31,653 bases of DNA from VBOC01 sp035635475. GTDB taxonomy: Bacteria > Bacteroidota > Ignavibacteria > UBA10030 > SZUA-254. Numbering within the stretch: the stretch's first letter is position 1; every line of letters begins with the position of its first letter. The position numbers and the translations under genes were made by a program. The notes under the pieces were generated by a model. It did not search any database and was not told where the DNA came from. It was given only the letters and a program-made list of their open reading frames with translations. Shown here piece by piece: positions 24,265 to 31,653 of this stretch. The DNA lies in assembly GCA_035635475.1 (NCBI GenBank), contig DASQAZ010000015.1, positions 1 to 31,653 on the forward strand, written 5' to 3'.

Positions 24265-24313
24265 GGTCAGTTAATTTTCGAAAAAACCCTTCTAACCGAT
24301 TGAAGGCATCATC

Positions 24314-25471
24314 ATGAGATTCGGCATCTTGACGGGCGGAGGCGACGTCCCCGGCCTCAACCCATGCATCAAAGCTGCGGTCTATCACGCCTCCGACGAA
24401 AACCACGAGGTGATCGGGATCCGGCGCGGGTGGGGTGGATTGCTGAATTTCAATCCCGACGATCCTGAAACTCAGGCGGAGAATACGATTCAACTGACGA
24501 AAGCCAACACGCGCACAATCGACCGGACCGGGGGCACGTATCTCCATACATCGAGGACCAACCCGGGGAAGGTGAAGCCGAAGGAAATGCCCGATTTCCT
24601 CAGGAAGCAGTTTCCGGGGGGAGATCCGGAGAAGCCGGTGGATTGCACCAAACACATTCTCCGCGTCCTCGGTTCTCTCAAGCTCGACGCCCTGGTTGCG
24701 ATCGGAGGAGATGATACGTTGAGTTATGCGGTAAGACTTCACAAGGAGGGCTTTCCGGTCGTCTGCATCCCGAAGACGATGGATAACGATGTCTTTGGGA
24801 CCGATTACTGCATCGGTTTCTCGACGGCCGTGACGAGGAGCGTCGACTTCATTCACGCGTTGAGGACCCCTGCGGGGTCGCACGAGCGGATCGCCGTCGT
24901 GGAGCTCTTCGGAAGGTATTCGGGGGAAACGTCGCTCATCTCGGCGTACCTCGCGGGGGTGGACCGCGCGATCATTTCGGAAGTCGACTTCGACGTTGAC
25001 AAGCTCGTCAAGTACCTCGTCGAAGACAGAAAAGGGAATCCGAGCCGATACGCGATTATGACGATATCGGAGGGCGCAAAACCCCTCGGCGGAGCGATGT
25101 TCATGAAGGGCGAGGCGGACGCGTACGGGCACAAGAAGCTGGGCGGCATCGGAGAATTTGTGTCGATCGAGCTCGAACGGCGATCGGGGGTCCGGTCGGT
25201 CTATCAGCAGCTTGCCTACCTCATGCGGAGCGGCGCCCCCGACGCGCTCGATCTCATGGTTTCGACGAGTTATGGACATCTCGCGACCGATTTACTACTA
25301 AAAAAACAGCCGGGCCGAATGGTCGCCCTTCGCGACGGCAAGTACACGACTGTCTCGGCGAATATCATCGCCGAAGGAAAGAAGCGGGTCGACGTCGACG
25401 AGCTCTATGACATCGGCCAGTACCGCCCCAAAGTTGCGCACCTCCTCGGAAAACCGATGTTTCTCTACTGA
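24314..25471 (+). CDS. pfp: 6-phosphofructokinase, predicted pyrophosphate-dependent
   Basis: A 385-residue PfkA-superfamily enzyme that phosphorylates fructose 6-phosphate at C1 in glycolysis. The N-terminal loop reads GGGDVPGLN (8-16). GGDDT (131-135) places Asp134 at the position of E. coli Gly104, and PKTMDND (153-159) places Lys154 at the position of Gly124, with catalytic Asp157. Asp plus Lys at these two sites is the established signature of pyrophosphate-using members, whereas ATP enzymes have Gly at the first site. If correct, the reaction is reversible and could serve gluconeogenesis as well. The gene has its own promoter and is divergent from the sigma/anti-sigma operon; there is no strong ribosome site before the ATG. 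The symbol is by predicted activity. Confidence 0.92.
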   Translation: MRFGILTGGGDVPGLNPCIKAAVYHASDENHEVIGIRRGWGGLLNFNPDDPETQAENTIQLTKANTRTIDRTGGTYLHTSRTNPGKVKPKEMPDFLRKQFPGGDPEKPVDCTKHILRVLGSLKLDALVAIGGDDTLSYAVRLHKEGFPVVCIPKTMDNDVFGTDYCIGFSTAVTRSVDFIHALRTPAGSHERIAVVELFGRYSGETSLISAYLAGVDRAIISEVDFDVDKLVKYLVEDRKGNPSRYAIMTISEGAKPLGGAMFMKGEADAYGHKKLGGIGEFVSIELERRSGVRSVYQQLAYLMRSGAPDALDLMVSTSYGHLATDLLLKKQPGRMVALRDGKYTTVSANIIAEGKKRVDVDELYDIGQYRPKVAHLLGKPMFLY

Positions 25472-25477
25472 TGAGCA

Positions 25478-25506
25478 TTGATTTTCACGCTCCTTTTGGT
25501 TTAATT
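25478..25506 (+). promoter_or_regulatory. Possible promoter for mutS
   Basis: TTGATT (25478-25483), 17 bases, TTAATT (25501-25506). The -10 match is weak (3 of 6), but the -35 is the same as in three other predicted promoters here. It lies in the 89-base gap between the phosphofructokinase gene and mutS. Confidence 0.4.
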
Positions 25507-25560
25507 GTTTAAGACCCCCCATTCACGCTGTTTCCGGTACTCGATCATGATCCTGAGCCG

Positions 25561-28236
25561 ATGTCGACGCCGTTGATGAAGCAATATGCCCTGATGAAGG
25601 CGAAGTACCCCGAGACAGTCCTCCTGTTCCGTCTCGGCGATTTTTATGAAACGTTCGAAGAAGATGCCCGGCTGACGTCGAAGGTCCTCGGGATCACGCT
25701 CACAAAGCGGGGAAATGGTTCTGCGGGCGACATCCCTCTTGCCGGGTTCCCGCACCACGCTCTCGAATCGTATCTCCCGAAGCTCCTCAAGGCCGGGCTC
25801 AGAGTGGCCGTCTGCGAACAGCTCGAGGACCCCAGGCTGGCGAAAGGACTCGTGAAGCGCGATGTCATCGAAGTCGTTTCTCCCGGCGTCGCATTCTCCG
25901 ACAAGATTCTCGAACAGAAGCGGAACAATTACCTTCTCGCCGTCGCCCTCCCCCATGCGCTCCCCTCTGCCCGGGATACGGCCGGCGTGGCATTCATCGA
26001 CGTGACGACAGCAGACTTCAAAGTTACAGAAGTCCCGTTCGGCGACCTTGCGGAACAAATCGCCTCCCTGGCGCCGGCGGAGATCCTGGTCCAGAGGCGC
26101 GACCTCGAGGCCCTCCGGGCAGCCCTCAACGAGCGTTATAGCGGTCTCTACTCGAAGCTCGACGACTGGATATTCAACTTCGATTACGCCGAGGAGCTGC
26201 TGCGCCAGCACTTCAATACCCGGACGCTCAAGGGTTTCGGGCTCGAAGGAATGAGATTGGGGATCGTAGCCGCCGGGGGTGTCATGAATTACCTTCAGGA
26301 AACCCAGAAGGCAAATCTACTCCACATTCGCAAAATCATTCCGTTCAACGCGGGAGATTACATCCGGCTCGACCCGTCGACCAAGCGGAACCTGGAGATT
26401 ACGCAGTCGATCGACGGGCGCGAAGAAGGCACGCTCTTCTGGGTGCTTGATCGTACCCGGACGCCGATGGGCGGACGTCTTTTGAAACAGTGGATCAACC
26501 ACCCCCTGAAGAAGGCGGATGCAATCAGGGCCCGTCTCTCGGCGGTTCAGGAGCTCGCGGGGAAAGCCGGTCTGCGCGGAGAGCTGGGCGGTATCCTCTC
26601 GAACATCGGTGACCTGGAGCGCCTCATTGCAAAAGTATGCACCAATCGCGCCAACCCGCGCGACGTCGTCGCGCTCAAGCATATGCTGATCCACGTTTCG
26701 CGGCTCAAGCATGCGGCCGGCGGGCTCGAAACCGGAACGCTCGGCTCGCTTCACCGCGGCATCCGGACACTCGACTCCCTGACCGATAGAATATCGGCCG
26801 CGCTCTCGGAAGACCCCCCGCTCTCCCTCGCCGAGGGCGGCGCGATCAAGAAGGGGTTCAGCGCGGAGCTCGACGAGCTGCGCGACATCGCCCTCAACGG
26901 CAAGTCGTGGATTGCCGCCTTGCAGACCAGGGAACGCGAACGGACAAGAATTCCCTCCCTCAAGGTGGGGTTTAACAATGTGTTCGGGTATTACATCGAA
27001 ATCACGAATACCCACAAGGAGAAGGTTCCGGCGTCCTATGTGCGGAAGCAGACCGTAGCGAACGCCGAGCGGTTCATCACGCCTGAACTGAAGGAATATG
27101 AGGACAAGATTTTCAGCGCGGAAGAGAAAATCGCCTCTCTCGAATCGCGGTTGTTCAACGAACTCCGCCTGGCGATCGCCGGCGAGACGGAAAGCATCCA
27201 GCAGAATGCGGGACTCGTCGCGCTGCTCGACTGCTTCGTGTCACTCGCGGAGGTCGCCACCGAAAACAACTACGTCCTTCCCGAAATCGGAGACGACGCG
27301 GCGATTGAGATCATCGGGGGGCGGCATCCCGTGATCGAGAAACTCCTCCCACCCGCCGACGCGTACACCGCAAACGATGCGCGGCTGGATACGGGCGATA
27401 ACCAGATATTGATTATAACCGGCCCGAACATGAGCGGGAAATCGAGCTACCTTCGACAGGTCGGGCTCATCGTGCTCCTGGCCCACATCGGGAGCTTCGT
27501 GCCCGCCAAATCCGCCCACATCGGGATCGTGGACAGAATCTACACGCGTGTCGGCGCGAGCGACAACATCGCGGCGGGCGAGAGCACCTTCCTCGTCGAG
27601 ATGCACGAGGCCGCGAATATCCTCAACACCGCCACTGCGCGCAGCCTCATCCTGCTCGATGAGGTCGGGCGCGGCACCAGCACGTTCGACGGGATCAGCA
27701 TCGCATGGGCTCTGACCGAATACCTCCATGATCGCATCGGCGCCAAGACCCTGTTCGCGACGCACTACCACGAGCTGAACGAGCTGGCCGACATTTTTCC
27801 GCGCATTAAGAATTTCAAAGTCGAAGTTCGTGAGTATGGGGACAAAGTGATTTTCTTGCACAAGGTCACGCCCGGCTTCGCCGATCACTCATACGGAATC
27901 CAGGTCGCGGAGATGGCGGGCATGCCCGGGGAGGTGACGGCGAGGGCGAAGAGCATCCTGCTCAACCTTGAGCGCTCGGAGCTGAATATCACAGATCCCG
28001 CTGCCGCGACCGCAGATGCCGCCGGGCCGGCCGCTCCGAAAGAGTCCCGGCCTCTTCCGGGACAGAGGGAGAAGCCGCTTGCGGGAAGAAGTTTGCCCCG
28101 CGCCGCAATGCAAATGCCGTTGTTCGAATTGAAGGACGACCGGCTCCGGGAAGAACTCCGGACGATCGACATCAACGCAATCACTCCCCTCGAAGCGTTG
28201 CGGAAGCTTGCCGAGTGGAAAAAGGAAGGCCGGTGA
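25561..28236 (+). CDS. mutS: DNA mismatch repair protein MutS
   Basis: An 891-residue MutS (E. coli 853) that recognises mismatches as a dimeric clamp and recruits MutL. The N-terminus TPLMKQY leads to GDFYETF (26-32), whose Phe28 and Glu30 are the mismatch-wedge pair. The ATPase has Walker A GPNMSGKSSYLRQ (about 621-633), Walker B LILLDEVGRGTSTFDG (about 696-711) and the ATHYHEL segment. A low-complexity Ala/Pro/Arg linker (about 815-850) precedes the C-terminal MQMPLFEL and helical clamp region. The linker DNA contains a GTCCCGG/CCGGGAC palindrome. The start ATG has no clear ribosome site. The stop codon lies 2 bases before the next gene. Confidence 0.98.
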   Translation: MSTPLMKQYALMKAKYPETVLLFRLGDFYETFEEDARLTSKVLGITLTKRGNGSAGDIPLAGFPHHALESYLPKLLKAGLRVAVCEQLEDPRLAKGLVKRDVIEVVSPGVAFSDKILEQKRNNYLLAVALPHALPSARDTAGVAFIDVTTADFKVTEVPFGDLAEQIASLAPAEILVQRRDLEALRAALNERYSGLYSKLDDWIFNFDYAEELLRQHFNTRTLKGFGLEGMRLGIVAAGGVMNYLQETQKANLLHIRKIIPFNAGDYIRLDPSTKRNLEITQSIDGREEGTLFWVLDRTRTPMGGRLLKQWINHPLKKADAIRARLSAVQELAGKAGLRGELGGILSNIGDLERLIAKVCTNRANPRDVVALKHMLIHVSRLKHAAGGLETGTLGSLHRGIRTLDSLTDRISAALSEDPPLSLAEGGAIKKGFSAELDELRDIALNGKSWIAALQTRERERTRIPSLKVGFNNVFGYYIEITNTHKEKVPASYVRKQTVANAERFITPELKEYEDKIFSAEEKIASLESRLFNELRLAIAGETESIQQNAGLVALLDCFVSLAEVATENNYVLPEIGDDAAIEIIGGRHPVIEKLLPPADAYTANDARLDTGDNQILIITGPNMSGKSSYLRQVGLIVLLAHIGSFVPAKSAHIGIVDRIYTRVGASDNIAAGESTFLVEMHEAANILNTATARSLILLDEVGRGTSTFDGISIAWALTEYLHDRIGAKTLFATHYHELNELADIFPRIKNFKVEVREYGDKVIFLHKVTPGFADHSYGIQVAEMAGMPGEVTARAKSILLNLERSELNITDPAAATADAAGPAAPKESRPLPGQREKPLAGRSLPRAAMQMPLFELKDDRLREELRTIDINAITPLEALRKLAEWKKEGR
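28044..28063. repeat. GTCCCGG palindrome in the MutS linker
   Basis: GTCCCGG (28044-28050) and CCGGGAC (28057-28063) form a 7-pair stem around six bases, inside the codons for the low-complexity linker. The GTCCCG core recalls the palindromes at 5564-5582 and 18235-18251. Confidence 0.4.
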
Positions 28237-28238
28237 GT

Positions 28239-29510
28239 ATGGATCGCAGGGCGTTCATCAAAACCACTGCGGCCGGAGCTCTCGTTCCTCTTTCCGTCTC
28301 GAAGAACCTGCATGCAGTCCCGCTTGCCGGACCACACGCAGAATCCCCCCCGGATGCCGGCCGCAGCGTCAAGGAAATCCGCGACCGGATTAAGCCGATC
28401 ACGGCGGAGGAGCGTCTCCAGCGCCTGGAGAACGCCCGGCGGCTCATGGTCGGGCAAAAGATCGACGCCATCCTCATGGAAGGGGGAACGACCATGACCT
28501 ATTTCACCGGCGCGAACTGGGGACGGAGCGAGCGGTTGTTCGCAATGGTTCTTCCGGCAAAAGGAGAACCCGCTTTTTGCGCGCCGAAGTTTGAGGAAGG
28601 GCGGGCGCGGGAACAGGTCGGCGATGCAAAATTGCTCACATGGGAAGAGCATGAAAGCCCCTTCGCGCTGATCGGGGATATCCTCCGGAGCGGAGGGATG
28701 ACGACCGGAACGATCGGGGTGGAAGAAACGACGAGATATTTCGTCACCGAGAATCTGGGGAAGACCGTCACCGCGGCTTCGATCGTGAGCGGCACTCCCG
28801 TCACCGCCGGGTGCAGGAGCGTCAAGTCCGCTCATGAGATCGAACTGATGCAGATCGCGAACGACATCACGGCGGAGGTGTTCGCCGGTTCCCTCAAAGT
28901 GTTGAAAGACGGGCTTACCGAGCGCGAATTCGGTTCGACGCTCACGAAAATGTTTTCCGAGTTCGGCGTCGCAGGGGGCGCCCTCGTTCTCTTCGGAGAA
29001 GCGTCCGCCTATCCGCACGGGCTTGTGAAGGAGCACACGCTCCGGGAGGGCCAGATCGTCCTGATCGATGGGGGTTGCTCCGTCGAGGGGTACGCTTCAG
29101 ACGTCACCCGCACGACGGTCTTTGGCAAGCCATCGGATAAGATGAAGGCCGTCTGGGGGATCGTCAGGAAAGCGCAGGATGCCGGTCTCGCCGCAGCCAG
29201 ACCCGGCGTCCCCGGCGAAGATATTGACGCGGCAGCGCGGCGCGTTATCACCGGGGCCGGCTACGGCCCCGATTACAAGTACTTCACCCATCGCCTCGGG
29301 CACGGGATCGGGATGGAGGGGCATGAGTGGTACTACCTCGTGCGCGGGAACAAGCGGGCGGAACAGGCGGGCAACATGCACAGCAACGAGCCGGGTATTT
29401 ACATTATCGGGGAGTTCGGCATCCGTCTGGAAGATGAAATGCTCATCACAGAGGGCGGCGCAAAACTCTTGCTCCCCCAGGCGGACAGCCTGGAGAAAAT
29501 ATTCCCATGA
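28239..29510 (+). CDS. Tat-exported M24 family metallopeptidase (Xaa-Pro aminopeptidase-like)
   Basis: A 423-residue peptidase with a twin-arginine signal, MDRRAFIKTTAAGAL, suggesting folded export through the Tat system. The creatinase-type N-domain is followed by the pita-bread domain with all five metal ligands: Asp277 (LIDGG), Asp288 (SDVTRTT), His355 (GHGIG), Glu384 (NEPGIY) and Glu398 (RLEDE). M24 enzymes cleave dipeptides or the N-terminal residue before proline. The frame is open from a GTG at 28215 inside mutS, but the ATG at 28239 follows GGAAGG at a good distance and begins the Tat signal directly. It lies 2 bases after mutS and overlaps the next gene by ATGA. Confidence 0.93.
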   Translation: MDRRAFIKTTAAGALVPLSVSKNLHAVPLAGPHAESPPDAGRSVKEIRDRIKPITAEERLQRLENARRLMVGQKIDAILMEGGTTMTYFTGANWGRSERLFAMVLPAKGEPAFCAPKFEEGRAREQVGDAKLLTWEEHESPFALIGDILRSGGMTTGTIGVEETTRYFVTENLGKTVTAASIVSGTPVTAGCRSVKSAHEIELMQIANDITAEVFAGSLKVLKDGLTEREFGSTLTKMFSEFGVAGGALVLFGEASAYPHGLVKEHTLREGQIVLIDGGCSVEGYASDVTRTTVFGKPSDKMKAVWGIVRKAQDAGLAAARPGVPGEDIDAAARRVITGAGYGPDYKYFTHRLGHGIGMEGHEWYYLVRGNKRAEQAGNMHSNEPGIYIIGEFGIRLEDEMLITEGGAKLLLPQADSLEKIFP

Positions 29511-30007
29511 ACCTCCAGGACATCCACGATCTCTACGATTACAATTACTGGGCGAAACGCAGGATCCTTGCGGTCGTGGAGACTCTTTCGCCGGAACAGT
29601 TCGCGAAGGACCTCAGCTCCAGCCACGGCGGCATACAGGGAACGCTCTTCCATATCATGGGCGCGGAGGAGATCTGGTTCAAGCGCTGGAAGGGCGAGTC
29701 TCCGAGTTCCTTCGGTACCGCGGAGCAGTACCCCTCACTCGACCTCCTCAGCGATCACTGGGATATGGTCGAGCATGAAGTTATGGGATTCTGTCACATG
29801 CTCAAGTCAGACGAAGATCTCAGGAAAATAATCGCCTATCGGAACTTGAAGGGAGAGGCCTATTCACAGCCTCTCGGGCGGCTGATGCAGCACCTTGTGA
29901 ACCATTCGACCTACCATCGCGGGCAGGTCGTGACGATGCTCCGGCAGCTCGGCGTAAAACCGGTTGCCACCGATCTGGTGGCCTATTTTCTCGAGAAGGA
30001 CCGCTGA
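29507..30007 (+). CDS. DinB-fold four-helix protein
   Basis: A 166-residue protein of the DinB/YfiT-like superfamily. The three-histidine metal site is visible: His49 (GTLFHIMGAEE), His133 and His137 (HLVNHSTYHRGQV). The N-terminal YDYNYWAKRRIL matches the family's opening helix. DinB-fold proteins include thiol S-transferases using bacillithiol or mycothiol and damage-induced proteins of unknown activity. The ATG overlaps the stop of the M24 peptidase gene by four bases, so translation is coupled. A detoxification or repair role is possible but not shown. Confidence 0.9.
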   Translation: MNLQDIHDLYDYNYWAKRRILAVVETLSPEQFAKDLSSSHGGIQGTLFHIMGAEEIWFKRWKGESPSSFGTAEQYPSLDLLSDHWDMVEHEVMGFCHMLKSDEDLRKIIAYRNLKGEAYSQPLGRLMQHLVNHSTYHRGQVVTMLRQLGVKPVATDLVAYFLEKDR

Positions 30008-30072
30008 ACATCAGAGCGAAGCAAAGGTTTTTTGTGGGAGAGAGTTTTATTCACAGAGAGAGGATCCAGGGC

Positions 30073-31653
30073 ATGATACAAGTTTTCAGCATATTCGTTT
30101 GGACTCTTGCCGGGCTCATCAGCGTGGGCGCGGCAACGGCATTCGCACAACCGGCCTCCGGCACAGACGGCCCCCGGCGTGACACCTTGTATTCGAAACC
30201 GCACGACGTCTATCCGGAGGAACTCATGCGGCAGATGCCGAAGCCTGACCGCCAGGGTGTTCCACGAACCCCCGGAGCGGCAGCCGCCTCCATCTATCCG
30301 AACGTCAATATCTCGGTCGACACATTTCCGCAGAATGAACCGTCGGTAAAGATCAGCCGCAAGCACCCGAACCGTGTCGTCGCCGCGTGGCGCGATTTTC
30401 GGACGGGGGTCAGTCCCGCAATCCGGAGAGTGGGTTACAGCCTGTCCGTTGACGGCGGCTCGACATGGTCGACGAGCGCTCTCCTGCCGGTCATCGATTC
30501 GGTTCATCTTCGGTCAAGCGACCCGGCAGTCGGCACCGACACGGCGGGCAATTTTTATATCACCACCATTTCGGTCAACAACACGAACAACGACGGAAAG
30601 ATCCTCGTGTACCGTTCGACCGATGAGGGGCAAACGTTCGATGCTGCCAGCGTTGCGCCGAACCCCCCGGGGGTCGCCTTCGATGACAAAGAATACATCG
30701 CGTGTGATTTCAGCCGCGCGAGCCCTTTTGTGAATACTCTGTATATCACCTGGACGCGCTTCGGAACTCCCGGCGGGATACAGTGCACGCGTTCGACCGA
30801 CGGGGGCCAAACCTGGTCGGGACCGGCACAGGTGAGCGACGCGACCAGCGGCGTCCAGGGGTCGGATCCGGCAATCGGCCCGAACGGCGAGGTGTATGTT
30901 GTCTGGGCGGGTTCCGGCATCATGTTCGATAAGTCGCCTACGGGGGGAACGAGCTTCGGCCCCGACAGCACCATCAGCCCGGTCGGCACACTGCACGGGT
31001 TTCCTTCCATCGCCGTCGACCTGAGCGGAGGGAGCCGGAGAGGGTACATCTACGTAACCTGGAGCGATCACCGGAACGCCGATGATGACGTCTTCATGAG
31101 CCGCTCAACAGACGGCGGAGACCACTGGTCGGCGCCGGCGAGAGTGAACGATGACCCTGTGGGCTCCCTCGGCGGCCACAAACAGCAATACTGGCCGTGG
31201 ATCAGCGTGGATGATCAGGGCAGTATTTCAATCGTCTTCTATGACACGCGCAACACGGCAAGCAACGCGATCTTCGAGGCGTACCTGGCGCGTTCCACCA
31301 ACGGCGGGAACACGTTCACAAACCAGCGATTGAGCTCGCAGGATTCTCCACAGAATACACCGAACGGCGATGTGCGCTTCGGCGACTATATCGGTATCGA
31401 TTCGTGGGATTACCGGATCGTGCCCGTCTGGACGGATGAACGGGCCGGCGGATTCAACATGGATATTTATACGGCCGTGATCAAGCTCCCCAGGCCCGCC
31501 GTCGTCCCTGTTACCGTCGCATCCGGGTGGAACATCGTTTCCGTGCCGGTGGTCCCGGGCAACCCGCTCAAGACGGTTATTTTTCCTACCGCAGCATCTC
31601 CTGCATTCGGGTATCAGGGCAGCTATTTCATCAGCGATACGCTCAAAAACGGC
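30073..31653 (+). CDS. Secreted Asp-box (BNR/sialidase-like) beta-propeller protein, C-terminus cut by window edge
   Basis: Open for 527 codons from the ATG at 30073 to the window end. Residues 1-26 are a signal peptide (IFVWTLAGLISVGAATAFAQ). Six Asp-box turns are visible (SVDGGSTW, STDEGQTF, STDGGQTW, SPTGGTSF, STDGGDHW, STNGGNTF), indicating a six-bladed propeller. It ends in the visible part with VASGWNIVSVPVV, the usual lead-in to a C-terminal T9SS region. It is a clear paralogue of the gene at 1-1796: QNEPSV, AAWRDFRTGV, FGDYIG and WTDERAGGF are shared in the same order. A purine-rich GAGAGG about 9 bases before the ATG may serve as ribosome site; no convincing promoter was found in the 65 bases after the DinB-fold gene, so read-through is possible. 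Confidence 0.9.
   Translation, partial: MIQVFSIFVWTLAGLISVGAATAFAQPASGTDGPRRDTLYSKPHDVYPEELMRQMPKPDRQGVPRTPGAAAASIYPNVNISVDTFPQNEPSVKISRKHPNRVVAAWRDFRTGVSPAIRRVGYSLSVDGGSTWSTSALLPVIDSVHLRSSDPAVGTDTAGNFYITTISVNNTNNDGKILVYRSTDEGQTFDAASVAPNPPGVAFDDKEYIACDFSRASPFVNTLYITWTRFGTPGGIQCTRSTDGGQTWSGPAQVSDATSGVQGSDPAIGPNGEVYVVWAGSGIMFDKSPTGGTSFGPDSTISPVGTLHGFPSIAVDLSGGSRRGYIYVTWSDHRNADDDVFMSRSTDGGDHWSAPARVNDDPVGSLGGHKQQYWPWISVDDQGSISIVFYDTRNTASNAIFEAYLARSTNGGNTFTNQRLSSQDSPQNTPNGDVRFGDYIGIDSWDYRIVPVWTDERAGGFNMDIYTAVIKLPRPAVVPVTVASGWNIVSVPVVPGNPLKTVIFPTAASPAFGYQGSYFISDTLKNG

Noticed and set aside
24143..25279. A 378-codon minus-strand frame opposite the phosphofructokinase
   Set aside because: It is a shadow of a clear enzyme gene and would also run through the divergent promoter region.
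27885..29036. A 383-codon minus-strand frame opposite the end of mutS and the M24 peptidase
   Set aside because: No signal or domain was recognised; the plus-strand genes carry complete catalytic motifs.
1..31653. CRISPR arrays, tRNA/rRNA genes, insertion sequences or prophage genes
   Set aside because: No regularly spaced direct repeats with unique spacers, cloverleaf-like sequences, transposases or integrases were seen by eye.

Overview
The window is a compact, GC-rich stretch of a bacterial chromosome with about 20 protein genes. No tRNA, rRNA, CRISPR array or insertion sequence was recognised. C-terminal domains of the type IX secretion system (T9SS) kind, with the motif NYPNPFNP or close variants, point to the Bacteroidota/Chlorobiota/Ignavibacteriota group. 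Style and GC content suggest an Ignavibacteria- or Kryptonia-like lineage; this is inference, as no marker-gene phylogeny could be run. Promoters look like classical sigma-70 sites (TTGAYW, 17 bp, TAYWYT) rather than the Bacteroides-type promoter.

Layout. 1-1796 (-) is a truncated secreted Asp-box (BNR) protein. 1958-5543 (+) holds a TatT lipoprotein, a DctP-type TRAP binding protein, a small exported protein with a calcium-loop motif, and an O-methyltransferase-like enzyme; no TRAP membrane subunits are present. 5593-7344 (-) is an exported GHL10-type glycosyl hydrolase with a T9SS tail, divergent from a 1492-residue protein with 24 SBBP beta-propeller repeats and a T9SS tail (7525-12003). 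12138-17909 (+) carries secD, secF, a STAS-domain antagonist, purA (preceded by an intrinsic terminator or attenuator) and an orphan histidine kinase. Converging on it from 21179 to 17935 (-) are a DUF2085 membrane protein, a small membrane protein and an M1-like metallopeptidase. speB-like (agmatinase family) follows divergently at 21311. A self-contained 88-residue membrane protein gene lies at 22348, with a near-perfect promoter and terminator. An ECF sigma/anti-sigma pair (24149-22717, -) is divergent from a phosphofructokinase whose active-site residues predict use of pyrophosphate (24314-25471). mutS, a Tat-exported M24 peptidase and a DinB-fold protein form a tight unit (25561-30007). 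The window ends inside a second Asp-box protein, a paralogue of the one at the left edge.

Common themes are export (SecDF, Tat, lipoprotein and T9SS substrates) and envelope signalling (histidine kinase, STAS protein, ECF sigma/anti-sigma). Housekeeping genes (purA, mutS, pfk, speB) are interspersed. The less ordinary parts are the permease-less TRAP pair, the terminator just before purA, the autonomous 88-residue gene, the GTCCC-core palindromes shared by an intergenic site and two protein-coding low-complexity segments, and the pyrophosphate-type phosphofructokinase signature.
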